A stretch of 64,000 nt of DNA from Gracilariopsis chorda (Eukaryota > Rhodophyta > Florideophyceae > Gracilariales > Gracilariaceae), in contig NBIV01000001.1 in the NCBI GenBank assembly GCA_003194525.1, positions 1 through 64,000 on the forward strand, in the 5' to 3' direction. Positions within the stretch are counted from its first letter, which is position 1. The number at the start of each line of letters is the position of its first letter. Positions 32,531 through 43,666 of this stretch are shown in pieces. The notes beneath the pieces were generated by a model that had not been told where the DNA came from, did no database searches, and worked only from the letters and a program-made list of their open reading frames with translations. Made by a program: the position numbers and the translations under genes.

Positions 32531-34021
32531 GCTATCAAGGGTCTATCGCTTTTGACTTGGGACTCTACTGCGGAGATTGATCTCCATAAAAGCCCCCGTG
32601 TTCTCCTTTTTGGGTGCAAGGTATTGCATTACGCTCGCGCATAGTGCCTACCCATTTCAAGGCGGTGTCTAAACAAGCGTGACGTGCAATCGTACGAGGA
32701 AGCCAAACGGTCCAACACTGTGAACTCTACGGAAAGTATCCTCCATTAGCTGGAGGAGAGCTCTTCGACTTCGCACAAAGCCACTGGACGCTCGATTAAT
32801 TGCTCCACATACAAGAACGGCAGTATGCTCTCTTGAGGACACTCTTCTCACGAAGCTGTTTGCCGGGTAGCCTCGATTGTTTACCATTGAAGCTGTCTCC
32901 TTCAGCGGCGAAAACGTTCATGGCAGGGAGAACAGAAGCCACAATAGATGTACAGTCTCAGTCTGTGATCTTTGCATCACGGTAAGACAAGGAGCTGCTT
33001 TCCACAGGGTGTAGACCTGCTCTGGACTATGAACGCCACACGAGTGGGAAAGGAAATCGAATGATATCTATCCTGTTCGTGAATCAGACAACCTAGACGC
33101 AACACCACCGCCCTGTGCAAGCAGGATACGGGATATGGTCTGGCCTTACATGGCCTCGCTTGGTTTGTACAGGGTTTTTTCTGCTGGATATTACGCCTGG
33201 GTTTGAAGAAGCTGTGTGTTGTTCGCCCGTTGTACCGCTCGAAATCGCCAAGGGTAGAGAGGACAGATTAGCAGGATTCCGTAAATTCTCCTAGGCGGTG
33301 AAAACGGGGTACATGTGATCCGCCTCGTCGTGGTGTACCCCTCACATGGCGTCTTCTCGACTTGATGGAGAGAATAGCAGAGAAAAACATCAAAGGCGAG
33401 ACACGCCAGAACGAAGTGGATACGCCTGCGGACGTTTTCCGCTGATCTAGCACGTTACGGAATATTAGCGAGAGAGCGTAACAAGGCTGCTGTGAGGTGG
33501 GAGATAGCTGCAGTCATCGGCTGTATTCAAGTCATAGAGAGCGTGATTAGTGCTACTGAACTGACAGAGTTTTTCTTGGTCAAGCAGTGCCCATGATATT
33601 TGTGAGTGTCATGCGAACAGCTAGTGTTTCCTAGAAGACAGTTTGGGTAGTCTGGGGACAAAACGCATCCTTGTCGGGTTGGATCCTACAACGCTTTCGG
33701 TTTCGTAGCGTTCCCCTATAAACATACCACAACAATACCAGATAGCGTCAGTTGTTTGTGTTGGTCGTTGTTCAACATCTTTGTCCCGCGAAAGAAGAGA
33801 AAATTCTTTGCTATTCCGGTTGATCCATCATCCACTATGAACCCGGGATGTCGTTCAACTCGTCCAGATGAAATTGGTCGAAGTTGAAGCGGTCGCAGCA
33901 CATCCCTGGACCTGCGGCGCCAAGCCTTTGGCTGGATTAGTACTGTGCTAGCAAGTAGGGGATCACGCGGAAACCGCCAGTGGCCCCGCTTTGGTCACAA
34001 TGCATTAACGTGCCACTGTGG

Positions 34022-34129
34022 TGCGCCGACTTCCCAGCTGATGCGAATCTTGAGAAAGCAAAATTGATCCACAACTGGAACTTGACCTTCGCGGCAGAGA
34101 CTAGTTTCTTAGAGAGTTAATACTCTCCA
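34022..34129 (+). repeat. Dispersed repeat copy 2
   Basis: Matches 19298-19409 with scattered substitutions: shared blocks include GCTGATGCGAATC, GCAAAAT, GGCAGAGACTAG and TTAGAGAGTTA. Function unknown. Confidence 0.7.
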
Positions 34130-35118
34130 TGTGGTCCAATGCAGGGAGCCTTCCTAAGCCTTTACCTCTGGTGGACCCACCGGAATGGGGTGGCTCTGGA
34201 GTGCTACACTGGTTACAAAAGGCAACATAGCTACCCTTGAACCAAACGCACATTATCGTGTAAATGTATTACGTATCACTGCAGTTACGAACTACTCAAG
34301 GATGCCACAAGGCATAAAACCACTGAGCATTCATGCGCTTTTGTGCTGAGTGTCAGCGCTCCTGCATGCATGTTGTATACGAAGTAATTTCCCTTGGTTG
34401 TCAGGTCTTTTTAGTTTGAAGTGCTTTCCCTTTGCGTTCTCGCACCGTCGCCTCGTAGGCGGATACGGCAGACAAAGTAGACCTGTCCTATCATCGTGGT
34501 TAGACGTGTCAAGTATGATATACTGGTGCATGCAAAATTTCGAGTTCTCCAAGGCCGGTGTAATCGGAGTGGAATTCAAGAGTAGTATGACCGAGATCAC
34601 CGGTCATCATCTTGGACGAAGAGAGACAGAAGCTGCGCTGTTTGGACAAGTGGGGTTCCGGACGATTATTGAAAAGTGGATAGAATTCCCTTTCTCCGTG
34701 GCGTATTGTCTTGCTTGTGGTGTGTGCGTCCGGCTACAGCTTCGAATTATTCGTCAGTGCTGTGCAAGTGAATTACCACAGCTGGACTACCAACGAGACA
34801 CTCCACAGGAATTGATACCAGAGACATAGTTGACTGCGATTTCTTCTGCAATTTGCCCTGAAAGACCCGCGATGCGGAGACAATCGATACGTGAAATACA
34901 TTTCAATTCATCATTTGTCGATACGTGCCAGAGCTTTTAACAGCACCTGAGATCGAGCTTCGAATTCACAAGCACCGTTTGTGCAGGCGACAATATGTGT
35001 TGCAACTTCACTAAAGCAGACACGGGGTCCCATCAAGGAAGAACCAAGTGGTCTGAACTACCACTTCGCTTCTGAACAACAGCAACAAGAACAGCTAATA
35101 CGCTCATATCATCTTACC

Positions 35119-35724
35119 ATGGATTGTCGAACGGTTACTGGTATAGAACCATCGTCCATGATCGTCCGCGATGTTCTGTGTAATCATGCCACAAAACAGC
35201 AATACCTGCTGACCCCGGCAACAATCTGTACAAGCGCCATAATCATACTCTGCGTAATGACTCTTACCAGCTTCCTTTTCATCGAAATGGTTGCCTACTT
35301 CACAGAGAAAGCCGTAAGCCAGATGGCCACTTTCATAGTTGCCACCTTCGACCGCGATTTGGAAATCCCGCGGAACTGTCTTCCACCTCTACCGCTACTG
35401 CTTCATCAATTGATCGACCGGATTTGTCCATTGTCGACTCATACCCCAGCCGAACTTCCAGAACAAGGTTATCTGTTCTTTCCACCAAAAATGCGCTCCC
35501 CTTGTTCTCTTTGTGTGCAAGGAATTGGAATGGGTGAACTCTGCAGAACGCTCCCTTGCGGCCATACCTTTCACGCACGATGCGTCGACAAGCATTGCCT
35601 CGCTCAAGGAACGACAGATAGAACGAGCTGCGTTACATGCCCTACGTGCAGGTTTGTGGTCTATCCCACACCAGACCTCATGAACGACATCGCTATCTGC
35701 GCCAGGCCGGATAACTACGTGTAG
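35119..35724 (+). CDS. RING-H2 finger membrane protein, probable E3 ubiquitin ligase
   Basis: A 201-residue protein from ATG 35119 (the open frame extends upstream to a GTG). A hydrophobic stretch at about 32-60 (TICTSAIIILCVMTLTSFLF) is a likely membrane helix. The C-terminal RING-H2 spans about 129-177: CSLC, then CRTLPCGHTFHARC, then CPTC, giving a C3H2C3 ligand pattern. The gap between the central ligands and CPTC is longer than usual, with extra Cys residues (KHC, TSC) nearby. RING-H2 proteins with one membrane helix recruit E2 enzymes at secretory or endosomal membranes; substrates are unknown. Fairly confident in the domain. Confidence 0.8.
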   Translation: MDCRTVTGIEPSSMIVRDVLCNHATKQQYLLTPATICTSAIIILCVMTLTSFLFIEMVAYFTEKAVSQMATFIVATFDRDLEIPRNCLPPLPLLLHQLIDRICPLSTHTPAELPEQGYLFFPPKMRSPCSLCVQGIGMGELCRTLPCGHTFHARCVDKHCLAQGTTDRTSCVTCPTCRFVVYPTPDLMNDIAICARPDNYV

Positions 35725-36391
35725 ATAGAGACCAAGAGAGAGAGAACTGCTTCACCGCATCCCCAAAACATGCTCCGGGAACTCTTTGCTGTTTAACCCT
35801 TACCAAGGAACAACCAGGGCGAGCAAACAGGCGGATTCCATAATGTGGAACCAGCAAATATCTATGTGAAGTTCGATGGATCGAAGTGCGAATCTGAAAT
35901 GTAACAAACGCATTGAGCAGTTGTCTACGAATCTTGGGCTTCCAGCCAGAACACTTCGACCAGCGCACCTACATCTGGATGTATCTATCCCGACATATGT
36001 ACAGTATCTAGTAGTGAGAGCAGTATGTATGCGGTAGCAATGATACCACAGCTGCAGTAAACGAATTTCTCATTTAATGTCACCGTTTTCGATGTCTGCG
36101 GCACGCCCTGCACCCGACGCGAACATCTCTACAGATGTCCGGTAGACTGCTAGCGGTCTAACCCATTCGACAACATGACCGACAATGGGAATGGATAATG
36201 CAGGTAATGCAGGTTTCCAAAGAAAGAAGTGTTTTCTGCTTTGAAGTTCACGGTTATTTCCCAGTAAAGTTACTGTGAATATCTTTTGTTCTACATGTTC
36301 AGTGATCACTTCGATTCTCTCACCTTCATTCACCTTACACATTCAATAATACACCGTACACAGCGATTTGGACACCCTGGTGGTTTATGCC
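35725..36391. other. Intergenic, no gene recognised
   Basis: 667 bp between the RING-H2 stop and the GT25-like start, same direction. No motif stood out. Confidence 0.5.
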
Positions 36392-37384
36392 ATGACGTTT
36401 TCGAGAACATCCAAGCAGTTATGGTTTGTATTGTTGGTGATTATCATTTCCGAATGCATAAGAAAGAAGTCGCTCTCCGCAATACGAGACCAATCCAAAA
36501 GAGCATCATATAAGGAAAGTATTCATTCATTCAACAAATTCGCTGCCGAAGGACATAATCGGGAGACGCGAGGTAGTGAACTGAACGGGAGTTTGTCAAT
36601 ATTTCAGGTGTGTCTGTGCAGATCTCAGAACAACTTGTCGACGAATGCATCAATCCATACAATAGTGAATGCAAAAGGTGGTACCATTACGAGAATTGAC
36701 GTGCAAAACAGTTCGTCAGTAGACTTCTTTGATCCACCGATACCCATCATTGGCACAGATGACGCCAACACAAGGGATATTTACGCTTCGGACGTTGCTG
36801 AATTTGCTACTCATGTAAAGATATGGCGAGAAGTATTCCATATGAAGCACAGTTGTGCTTTAGTGATCAGCTGTGAGGTGAATAATGTGGACGAAGTACT
36901 CAATAGGCTCCTCGGAGAAAAATTGTGTGACATCATGCAGCGTGATAATGGCATCGAACGAAAACCCAAAGCATGGGAGATGCTCGTGTTCGGGGCTAAA
37001 AGAGTACATCGACATCAAGATTATGAAGCGCTTGGTAGCACAAAAGAAATTGACCAAGTGCTTTCCGGAGATATGCTTGTATATGCTCTGAACAAACGAG
37101 GTGCTGACCTCTTACTCTCATATACGAAAGCATACACTGTTCCTCTTGAAGCATTCTTACACGCAGTCATCACAAGAAAGAAGCAATTCAGAGTCGGGAG
37201 ATTGAATGCCGCGAGAGCTATGCTTGGCCACGAGTGTACTAGAAGTGGACACGCCATGAAAAGTAACCTCCTACCTTTCTACCCCCCACTATACTGGACT
37301 TATCTTGCTTCTAAGCAAGAATCACTAAAGAGGAGTGCCTCAAAACCTCTAGCAGTAACGCACAGTGCGCCGCTAATCAGATAA
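36392..37384 (+). CDS. GT25-like glycosyltransferase, type II membrane protein
   Basis: A 330-residue frame from ATG 36392 (upstream frame opens on TTG). Residues about 11-21 (WFVLLVIIISE) are hydrophobic and followed by Lys residues, as in a Golgi signal anchor. The middle reads like GT25 (collagen galactosyltransferase/LPS GT family): HVKIWREVFHMKHSCALVIS in place of SH...W..I...ALILEDD, then WEMLVFGAKR for WDLLYLG, then YALNKRGADLLLSY for the Y-x-x-S-x-x-GA-x-x-LL element, then PLEAFLHAVI. The acidic EDDV metal motif is replaced by SCEVNN. So the fold is plausible but activity doubtful. A role in wall polysaccharide or glycoprotein is inference. Confidence 0.5.
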   Translation: MTFSRTSKQLWFVLLVIIISECIRKKSLSAIRDQSKRASYKESIHSFNKFAAEGHNRETRGSELNGSLSIFQVCLCRSQNNLSTNASIHTIVNAKGGTITRIDVQNSSSVDFFDPPIPIIGTDDANTRDIYASDVAEFATHVKIWREVFHMKHSCALVISCEVNNVDEVLNRLLGEKLCDIMQRDNGIERKPKAWEMLVFGAKRVHRHQDYEALGSTKEIDQVLSGDMLVYALNKRGADLLLSYTKAYTVPLEAFLHAVITRKKQFRVGRLNAARAMLGHECTRSGHAMKSNLLPFYPPLYWTYLASKQESLKRSASKPLAVTHSAPLIR

Positions 37385-38443
37385 TCACCTATGGGCAGAC
37401 TCCAATCCGTCATGCCGAGTTTTGTCCATTTTCCTTCACTATATTCGGGGAAGCGAAATGGAGAAACGAGTAAAACTCATACGGAAACAAACTACTCTGA
37501 GGCCCTGACACCATCCCGGAGCTTGGAGCCATGTGTAGTCACCTCTTCTAGAGACAGGCCAGTGCCTCGGAATTTGGATTAACATACTACGTATGCAGCA
37601 AACAGCACGACACTGCTGTCACGTAAGCCGAGGGATGCAGCAGTCATCGGCTTCAACCGGACGACGGAACTAAAACCGTTTCTAAGGAATGTGAGAGGGA
37701 TCTTGGAAGGTCCTCTTAACGCGTCGAAACAAGGCGTTATGTGATACGGCGGTCCACAAGAGAGGAAAGGGATCACAGCTACCGCAAGTTCTTGAGGCAA
37801 AAGTAGAAAGAACTAACAAGAAGCTCTGTGGTGCATTGGGAATTAGGCGTACGGCCCATAAACCATATCATAGCCGAGGGCGTTGCGTAGGCAATAAGGG
37901 TTGCAAAGCTAGAAAGGTTCAGGGTACAACGGTACCGGGTGGGAGATCCGTCAACAAGGTCCGTATTGTCGACAGTGAGGCACAGAAGAAACCGTAGAGC
38001 TCAAAGCTAGGCTTCCCTCTCTGGAACTGGGATACTAAAACTAACACGAGCGTCAGGGCCGATGCGCCCCGCGTAGCGTCGTGTGCCGACATCCCGACAA
38101 CGGTAATCAACAATTTTAGTCTGCTCCGCACCACGTGGCCCTTGGACGCGAGTGGTGTTCTTGAAGACCAACCTGGTCGTCGTAGTCACACGCGCACTTT
38201 CTGTAACTCACAAGAAGAAAACATACAGACGGATGAACACAAACAAGGAGTTTACTATTTGATGGCTAGTTATTGCTTCCATCTGGGTCTGAAAGCAAGA
38301 CTTTTAGCAAGAGCACGCCATCTCCGTTCCAAACGTGCGTGCTCCGCAAAACGACAAACATTAGGCTAGATGCACCCTAGATAGAGGGCATTACATCTGC
38401 CCATGAACAGCCATGTTGCAAAAAGAGACCACGAAGCGCTGAC
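37385..38443. other. Intergenic between two convergent genes
   Basis: 1.06 kb between the GT25-like stop and the MetK stop. Short frames only; nothing recognised. Confidence 0.5.
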
Positions 38444-39604
38444 TTAGTACTCCAACTTCTTCGGGGTTTCCCAGGTGAAGTCCTCATCATCACGACCGAA
38501 GTGACCGTACGCAGCCGTCTTCGAGTAGATGGGACGGAGCAGGTTGAGGTCACGAATGATACGACCAGGACGAAGGTCAAAATTCTTCTTGACAATGTCA
38601 GTGATCTCAGCATCGGTCTTCTTGCCGGTTCCGAAAGTGTCCACAAAGATAGACAAGGGTTCGGCAATACCAATACCATAAGAAACCTGCACGAGGCAAC
38701 GGTCAGCCAGTCCGGCAGCAACGACAGACTTGGCCACCCAACGCCCAGCATAAGCAGCGGAGCGATCGACCTTGGTTGGGTCCTTGCCGGAGAAGGCACC
38801 ACCACCATGGGCACCCCAGCCTCCGTATGTGTCGATGATGATCTTGCGGCCGGTGAGGCCAGCGTCACCTTCAGGTCCACCAATGACGAAGCGGCCTGAC
38901 GGGTTGATGTGATAGATAGTGTTGTCGTCCAAGTACTCCTCGGGGATGACATGCTTGACAACCTTCTCGATGACGTCGGCACGAATCTTCTCGTTGGAGA
39001 CACCTTCATCGTGTTGAGTGGAGATGAGGACAGTGTGAACACGCACAGGGGTGAGCTTTCCATCTGCGGACTTGGTGTACTCCATGGTGACCTGGGTCTT
39101 ACCGTCCGGACGAACCCAAGGGCATATGCCAGACTTGCGCACTTGAGTGAGGCGGTAGCCGAGCTTGTTAGCGAAGGAGGAGGTGAGGGGCATGTAGTCT
39201 GGAGACTCGTTTGTTGCGTATCCGAACATGATGCCTTGGTCGCCAGCACCCACGTCCTCGGCAGTGCGGCCCTCATGCACACCCTGGGCAATATCAGGGC
39301 TCTGGGCGTGGAGCTCGACGAGAACTCGGCAGGTCTTGTAGTCCAAGCCCTTTTCCTCGGCGTCGAAGCCAATTTTCTTGATGGCTTCACGAATCACTTC
39401 CTCGTAGTTGATCTTCGCCTTGGTGGTAATCTCACCGAAGCACATGACCATGCCAGTCTTGGAGGCGGTCTCACAGGCAACCTTGGACCACTCATCCTGG
39501 GCAAGGCAGGCATCCAGGACGGCGTCGGACACCTGGTCGCAGAGCTTGTCGGGGTGTCCTTCGTTGACGGACTCACTAGTGAAAAGGAAGGAGCTCTCAG
39601 CCAT
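38444..39604 (-). CDS. MAT: S-adenosylmethionine synthetase
   Basis: A 386-residue enzyme making S-adenosylmethionine from methionine and ATP, the methyl donor for the cell; acts in the cytosol as a dimer of dimers. Motifs: [20 protein letters not shown] at the start, [15 protein letters not shown] in the middle, and [19 protein letters not shown] in the C-terminal third. The length (about 385-395) is typical. ATG start directly before [10 protein letters not shown], with no targeting peptide. Codons are strongly GC-ending, and a shadow frame covers most of it, as in highly expressed genes. Three CCAAT boxes lie upstream at 39881-39975. Confidence 0.98.
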   Translation of the reverse strand: MAESSFLFTSESVNEGHPDKLCDQVSDAVLDACLAQDEWSKVACETASKTGMVMCFGEITTKAKINYEEVIREAIKKIGFDAEEKGLDYKTCRVLVELHAQSPDIAQGVHEGRTAEDVGAGDQGIMFGYATNESPDYMPLTSSFANKLGYRLTQVRKSGICPWVRPDGKTQVTMEYTKSADGKLTPVRVHTVLISTQHDEGVSNEKIRADVIEKVVKHVIPEEYLDDNTIYHINPSGRFVIGGPEGDAGLTGRKIIIDTYGGWGAHGGGAFSGKDPTKVDRSAAYAGRWVAKSVVAAGLADRCLVQVSYGIGIAEPLSIFVDTFGTGKKTDAEITDIVKKNFDLRPGRIIRDLNLLRPIYSKTAAYGHFGRDDEDFTWETPKKLEY

Positions 39605-40857
39605 TGCGGAAAGTAGAAGCGAACAGGAACACGAGAGTGGAGATACAGAAAGGAGAAGGCGAGCGAGTTGGGGCGGAGAAGGGCAGTTGGGGGCGCTACA
39701 CGGTCGGTGGGGGCGAGCTGCGCGGTGCCGCTATTTGTACCAAAGTTACGGCACGGCCGCAGGTGCACTGCAGCGACGGCCGCCAAGTTGCGCAGCGTGA
39801 CAGGGCGAAAGCGGCCTGTCAGAGCTGCGAGAGGCGTGACGCGTGCGCCTGCGGATCGGGTGTATGAAGCTGGCGCTGCGATTGGACGGGGCCGGGAGCG
39901 GTGTGGCGCCATTGGCAGGCGGCGTGCCAAGTGGCGGGCCGAGTGCGTGCACATTTGGCCGCGCGCGCTGATTGGGCGCGCCCAGCTGGCGCCAACGGCG
40001 CAATGTCAGCCGGCGTGACACGTACGGTTGGGGCACATGCGCTCGTTGGCGGTGCTTGCCTGACACTGGTGGCTTGAAGATTCTCGCGCTGCGCAGCCAA
40101 TGCGAGCCGACGTCGTGCTGCTCCTTATTCCCGGCTCCCGGCGCGGCAGACACGTCCCCGGCCGCAGGCGCAACTTCCCAGGGTAGACGCCCCTGTGCGA
40201 CGCTGCGCAACTTCTTCCGCTTCCGCGCTGCCGCGAACACAGCTCAGCTGCACTTCCAACCCTCACACAGTATCTTAGTATCTCACAACGAAGCTGTGAC
40301 GTTGTCAACGGCGAGAAAGCTCACCTTCGCCTGTTAGTACTGATAACAAGAACCACTAGGCCACAAGTCCGGTGTGAACCATGGCAGTCACCCCTATGAC
40401 AACGCACATATACACCACATTAGCCAACCGCCGCAGTCCGCCCTTTTTCAACTCTCATTGCCTGTGCATTCTCCGCAATTTGCAGCAGCCGTTTCAAAGG
40501 GCGAGTCCCGCTCTTATTCCTCAACCCACCCTACACTTTCCACCGCATGCCTCGACACAACCATCATGATGACATGAACATGCGCATGGACACATACCAA
40601 GCACTAATTCACCATGCCAAGGCCTCCAATCATCACCACCCCACAAATCTCGTTTGAGCACCCAGGCAACAGCTTCCCATCACCGCATTGCCTCGTCTGC
40701 CACCTCATAGACGCACACGCTCATCCACATTGTCAATTCATCACCCCCTAACCGTCATATACCGTCTGACAAGCGCCACCCCTTACAACCCAAATGGTCA
40801 GTCCTCCAAACTGCCTTCCAGTGCTATAAGCACATGTACAGTTAGATAGTTTTACTT
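39605..40857. other. Upstream region of the SAM synthetase gene
   Basis: GC-rich to about 40250, with CCAAT boxes. Then a CA/TC-rich stretch without genes. Frames in the GC-rich part are compositional. Confidence 0.5.
39881..39975 (-). promoter_or_regulatory. Three CCAAT boxes upstream of SAM synthetase
   Basis: ATTGG on the plus strand, that is CCAAT in the gene's direction, occurs at 39881, 39911 and 39971, 277-371 bp upstream of the ATG. The spacing is 30 and 60 bp, multiples of about three helical turns. NF-Y type factors bind this word. Occurrence is seen; function is inference. Confidence 0.45.
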
Positions 40858-41058
40858 CTCTTCTCCCCGCAACAATTCCAACACCCTATCCGGCCATGTC
40901 TTCACTATTGCTGACACTCGAAGCCCTTTCCTTTCTCGTGCACACTGGAAAGCATCTCGTCTGCACTTGGAGCGTTTTCTACACCTCAGGACAAAGTGAT
41001 CAACCCTGTTTTCAACTCTGCGCCTCATCTCCAGCGGGCAGTACCTCTTTCTTTTCAT
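40858..41058 (-). mobile_element. Possible LINE ORF2 C-terminal fragment, copy 2
   Basis: The minus-strand frame has RVDHFVLRCRKRSKCRRDAF, then ARERKG, SAIVKTWPDRVLELL. Aligned with the fragment at 32291-32530 it shares VDHFVLRCR, ERKG, IV-TWP and L-LE. Similarity is stronger in protein than in DNA, so these are old copies of one coding family. No upstream RT is recognisable. Confidence 0.4.
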
Positions 41059-42541
41059 ATATACAGAATAGTGATACGGTATCCATATCGTCTACATTTT
41101 AGGCTGTGGCTGCGTTTGGACCGACTGGACAAGCTGGACGGCTGGGTGAAACGCGACATTGGTCTGGATTGAGTTGCAACTTGGTCTCACCTCTTGGCCC
41201 CTTCACACGTCAAAAGGTCTTGTACAGACTTTTGTTAGAGTAGCATATCGATCTTCATGTCTTAGGTTCTGTACGCTGCTTTGTAACCTTCTTGTTTTTA
41301 AAGGTACATGAAGGATCTATCACACAAGCCTCTTAAAAGCCAAATTTCTTTATTGTTCGTCACTAATTGTACTGGACGAAATTCGTATTCCACATCAACC
41401 TTGATGGCTGGCATCATTCCCTGTTCAATTTGTGGACTCCGTAAAGGAAGGCAATACGGATGCTCTTGGTACACCAATCACACGGCGCTTGCGTATCTGC
41501 TGGCTATTCTCGTGCAAACAGATCATGTCGCCCCCAACGACTTCTGAAGCAGATGTCAATGGTTGCAGGAATTCCTCGGCTTCCTGCGTAGAGGAAAGTA
41601 TCTTTAACCACATATGTTTTACCCTTATGTTGCAATTAAACATCAAGGACCTGCAGTAAAGAAGAAGAAGAAGCAGGTGTGTGGCAGGTCCCGCATCCAG
41701 CGTTCCTGTAGAAACCGGTTTCCAATTCGCGAATTAAGACACCATTTCTCACATCGAGACAGCCATGCCCAGGCGCAGTGAACATTATACTGTACTGATA
41801 GAGAAACGTATGAAACGCATCAGAAAACCAAAAAATCATTCGTTGAAAGTGTCTGTCCAATGTAGAACCTCGTTTGTCCTATTCAATTCCCGATAAAAGG
41901 CTCACCCTTCATCGTTGAACCCATCAATACATAGTCTAGACCAATCTGAAGATAGTTTCATGATTATCTGCAGAACCTGGTAAATTCAAGATGAAGATGG
42001 AAACAACAACGCCACAGACGATGCCTATGCCTTCCGCAAGTCCCTGATAGAAATGAACTTCGCAAATTTGCCGGGCTCTGTTACTGTTACATGATGGGTA
42101 CAGATGATGGCCTTCCTATCCCCATTGACTCTTTACCTGGATATCTGAAACAAAAACCAACGGCACTGCAGCCACATAAGGGGGGACAAGACTACAAACA
42201 GAGAAGGCTACAAGAGCATGGACAGAATGGCTAGCAATCTACCAGCAGTAGAGGGCTACTCTCCACAACCCTTCGTACCCTTCCCCATTATCATCGGGTG
42301 GGAATGCAAAGGATTGGTTTTCTTAGGGAAGCGGTAGGCAGAATAACTTGTATGGCAGCAAAACGTATTGAAGGTTTTATTACAGTACCGTATAGAGAGA
42401 GAAGGCGCAGGAGAGTTGCGTGAAGAACCAACGCTCCCAGTAGTATCAGGTTTCGAGGCCAAGCACTTGCTAGGAAATCACGCTATCTAACGATCGTGAG
42501 GCAGAGAACAGAAACGGACGGGCACATTGTTGACAAAACGC
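41059..42541. other. Intergenic, no gene recognised
   Basis: About 1.5 kb before the POR stop. Short frames only. Confidence 0.5.
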
Positions 42542-43666
42542 TCAAGCGCCCATGTTAACGAGCTTGGCACTCAATTCCCAAAGCATTTCAGCCTTTTCTG
42601 ATTCACGATCAGTAGCTTCAATGGGAACCGGGGCAGTTCTATCCATACCCTCCAGATAAGAGCCTCTCCACTGCCAATACACACCCGAGTCACCAAAGCG
42701 ACCGTCGGACGCAACAAGAGCGACACGACGACCCGCCTCCTCAACAGGAACCATCTGCCTGGTGACATACTTTTGGAACAAGGGGAAGAACCACCTAAAC
42801 CAACCACGCTTCTCACGGAACAACTCGGACTGAGCAATACAGCCTGGGAAAATAGCCGTAAAGGCGACTCCTGAAGAGGCATGGCGACGATGCATTTCCT
42901 TCATGGTGAGAATATTGCATACTTTACTGTCCTTATAAGCTTTTGTAGGTTCGAACGCCTTTCCGTCGATGGTGCCAGGAAGGGTGTTAAATCCAGAACT
43001 CATACCTTGCAGCTGTCCCAGATCGGCTTGGGGAGGGATCTTTCCAGGCAGGGTATCCGGGTTATGGGTCTGCGTAGCCAGAAAGACGCAACGCCCCTTT
43101 GTCTTCTTCAACATGGGCAATAATAGATTGGCCAACAAAAAGTGTGACAGGTGGTTCACTTGCACAGTTTCATCGTAGCCATCTTCGGTGAATCGAGGCT
43201 TCTTGTCACGCGGATGCCAGGTGGCAGCATTGCATACCAGCGAGTTCAAGGAGGAGAACTGGGACTGAAACTTCTGCACAAAAGCTCGTACGGAGGCGAG
43301 ACTGGCCAGGTCAATGGGAAGAAGTGTGTAGGAATCCGGGGGCATTTGAAGTTGCTCCGCTGCGGCTTTTGCTTTCTCGATGTTACGAACGGCCATGACG
43401 ACGTGGTAGTCTCCACGGGCGACCAACTCTTTTGCGGCGTGAAGGCCGATTGACGAAGATGCTCCTGTTACTATGGCAGTGTAGGGCTTGAAGGTCATCA
43501 CGGGGGTGACTGGACGGGCTGCATTGGTTTTCGGGGAAGCGGTGAGTCGTGCCGGACGGGCGGGGAGGAAGAAACCGGAAGTCACCGGGCGAATGGGATT
43601 GGTGTGCGAGGAGGTGGAGGTGGGGTTGGAAGCGAGGGAAGGAAGAGGGGCACCGACGAACGCCAT
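42542..43666 (-). CDS. POR: Light-dependent protochlorophyllide oxidoreductase
   Basis: A 374-residue plastid enzyme that reduces protochlorophyllide to chlorophyllide with NADPH and light. Residues 1-56 are Ser/Pro/Arg/Thr-rich without acids, a transit peptide. The short-chain dehydrogenase fold follows: AIVTGASSSIG (64-74), LVCNAA (143-148), NHLSHFLLANLLLP, and the catalytic YKDSK (244-248). POR-specific parts are AYKDSKVCNILTMKEMHRR, FPGCIAQSELFRE and PLFQKYVTRQMVPVEEAG. The nucleotide loop reads TGASSSIG where most PORs have TGASSGLG, and NHLSHF where NHLGHF is usual. It could be a divergent isoform. Divergent from the thioredoxin gene. Confidence 0.92.
   Translation of the reverse strand: MAFVGAPLPSLASNPTSTSSHTNPIRPVTSGFFLPARPARLTASPKTNAARPVTPVMTFKPYTAIVTGASSSIGLHAAKELVARGDYHVVMAVRNIEKAKAAAEQLQMPPDSYTLLPIDLASLASVRAFVQKFQSQFSSLNSLVCNAATWHPRDKKPRFTEDGYDETVQVNHLSHFLLANLLLPMLKKTKGRCVFLATQTHNPDTLPGKIPPQADLGQLQGMSSGFNTLPGTIDGKAFEPTKAYKDSKVCNILTMKEMHRRHASSGVAFTAIFPGCIAQSELFREKRGWFRWFFPLFQKYVTRQMVPVEEAGRRVALVASDGRFGDSGVYWQWRGSYLEGMDRTAPVPIEATDRESEKAEMLWELSAKLVNMGA

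Larger units (their letters stand above)
31970..35118. other. Gene-poor stretch with a LINE-like fragment and a dispersed repeat
   Basis: Besides the LINE-like fragment (32291-32530) and repeat copy 2 (34022-34129), I see no supported gene in about 3.1 kb. An open frame at 34515-34829 (ATG, 104 codons) has no recognisable domain and is left uncalled. Confidence 0.5.

Noticed and set aside
34350-34829. 159-residue plus frame
   Set aside because: It opens on GTG, the first ATG leaves 104 codons, and nothing in it is recognisable. Left uncalled.
38377-39954. Long shadow frames over and upstream of SAM synthetase on both strands
   Set aside because: The true frame is a complete SAM synthetase. 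The others come from GC-ending codons.
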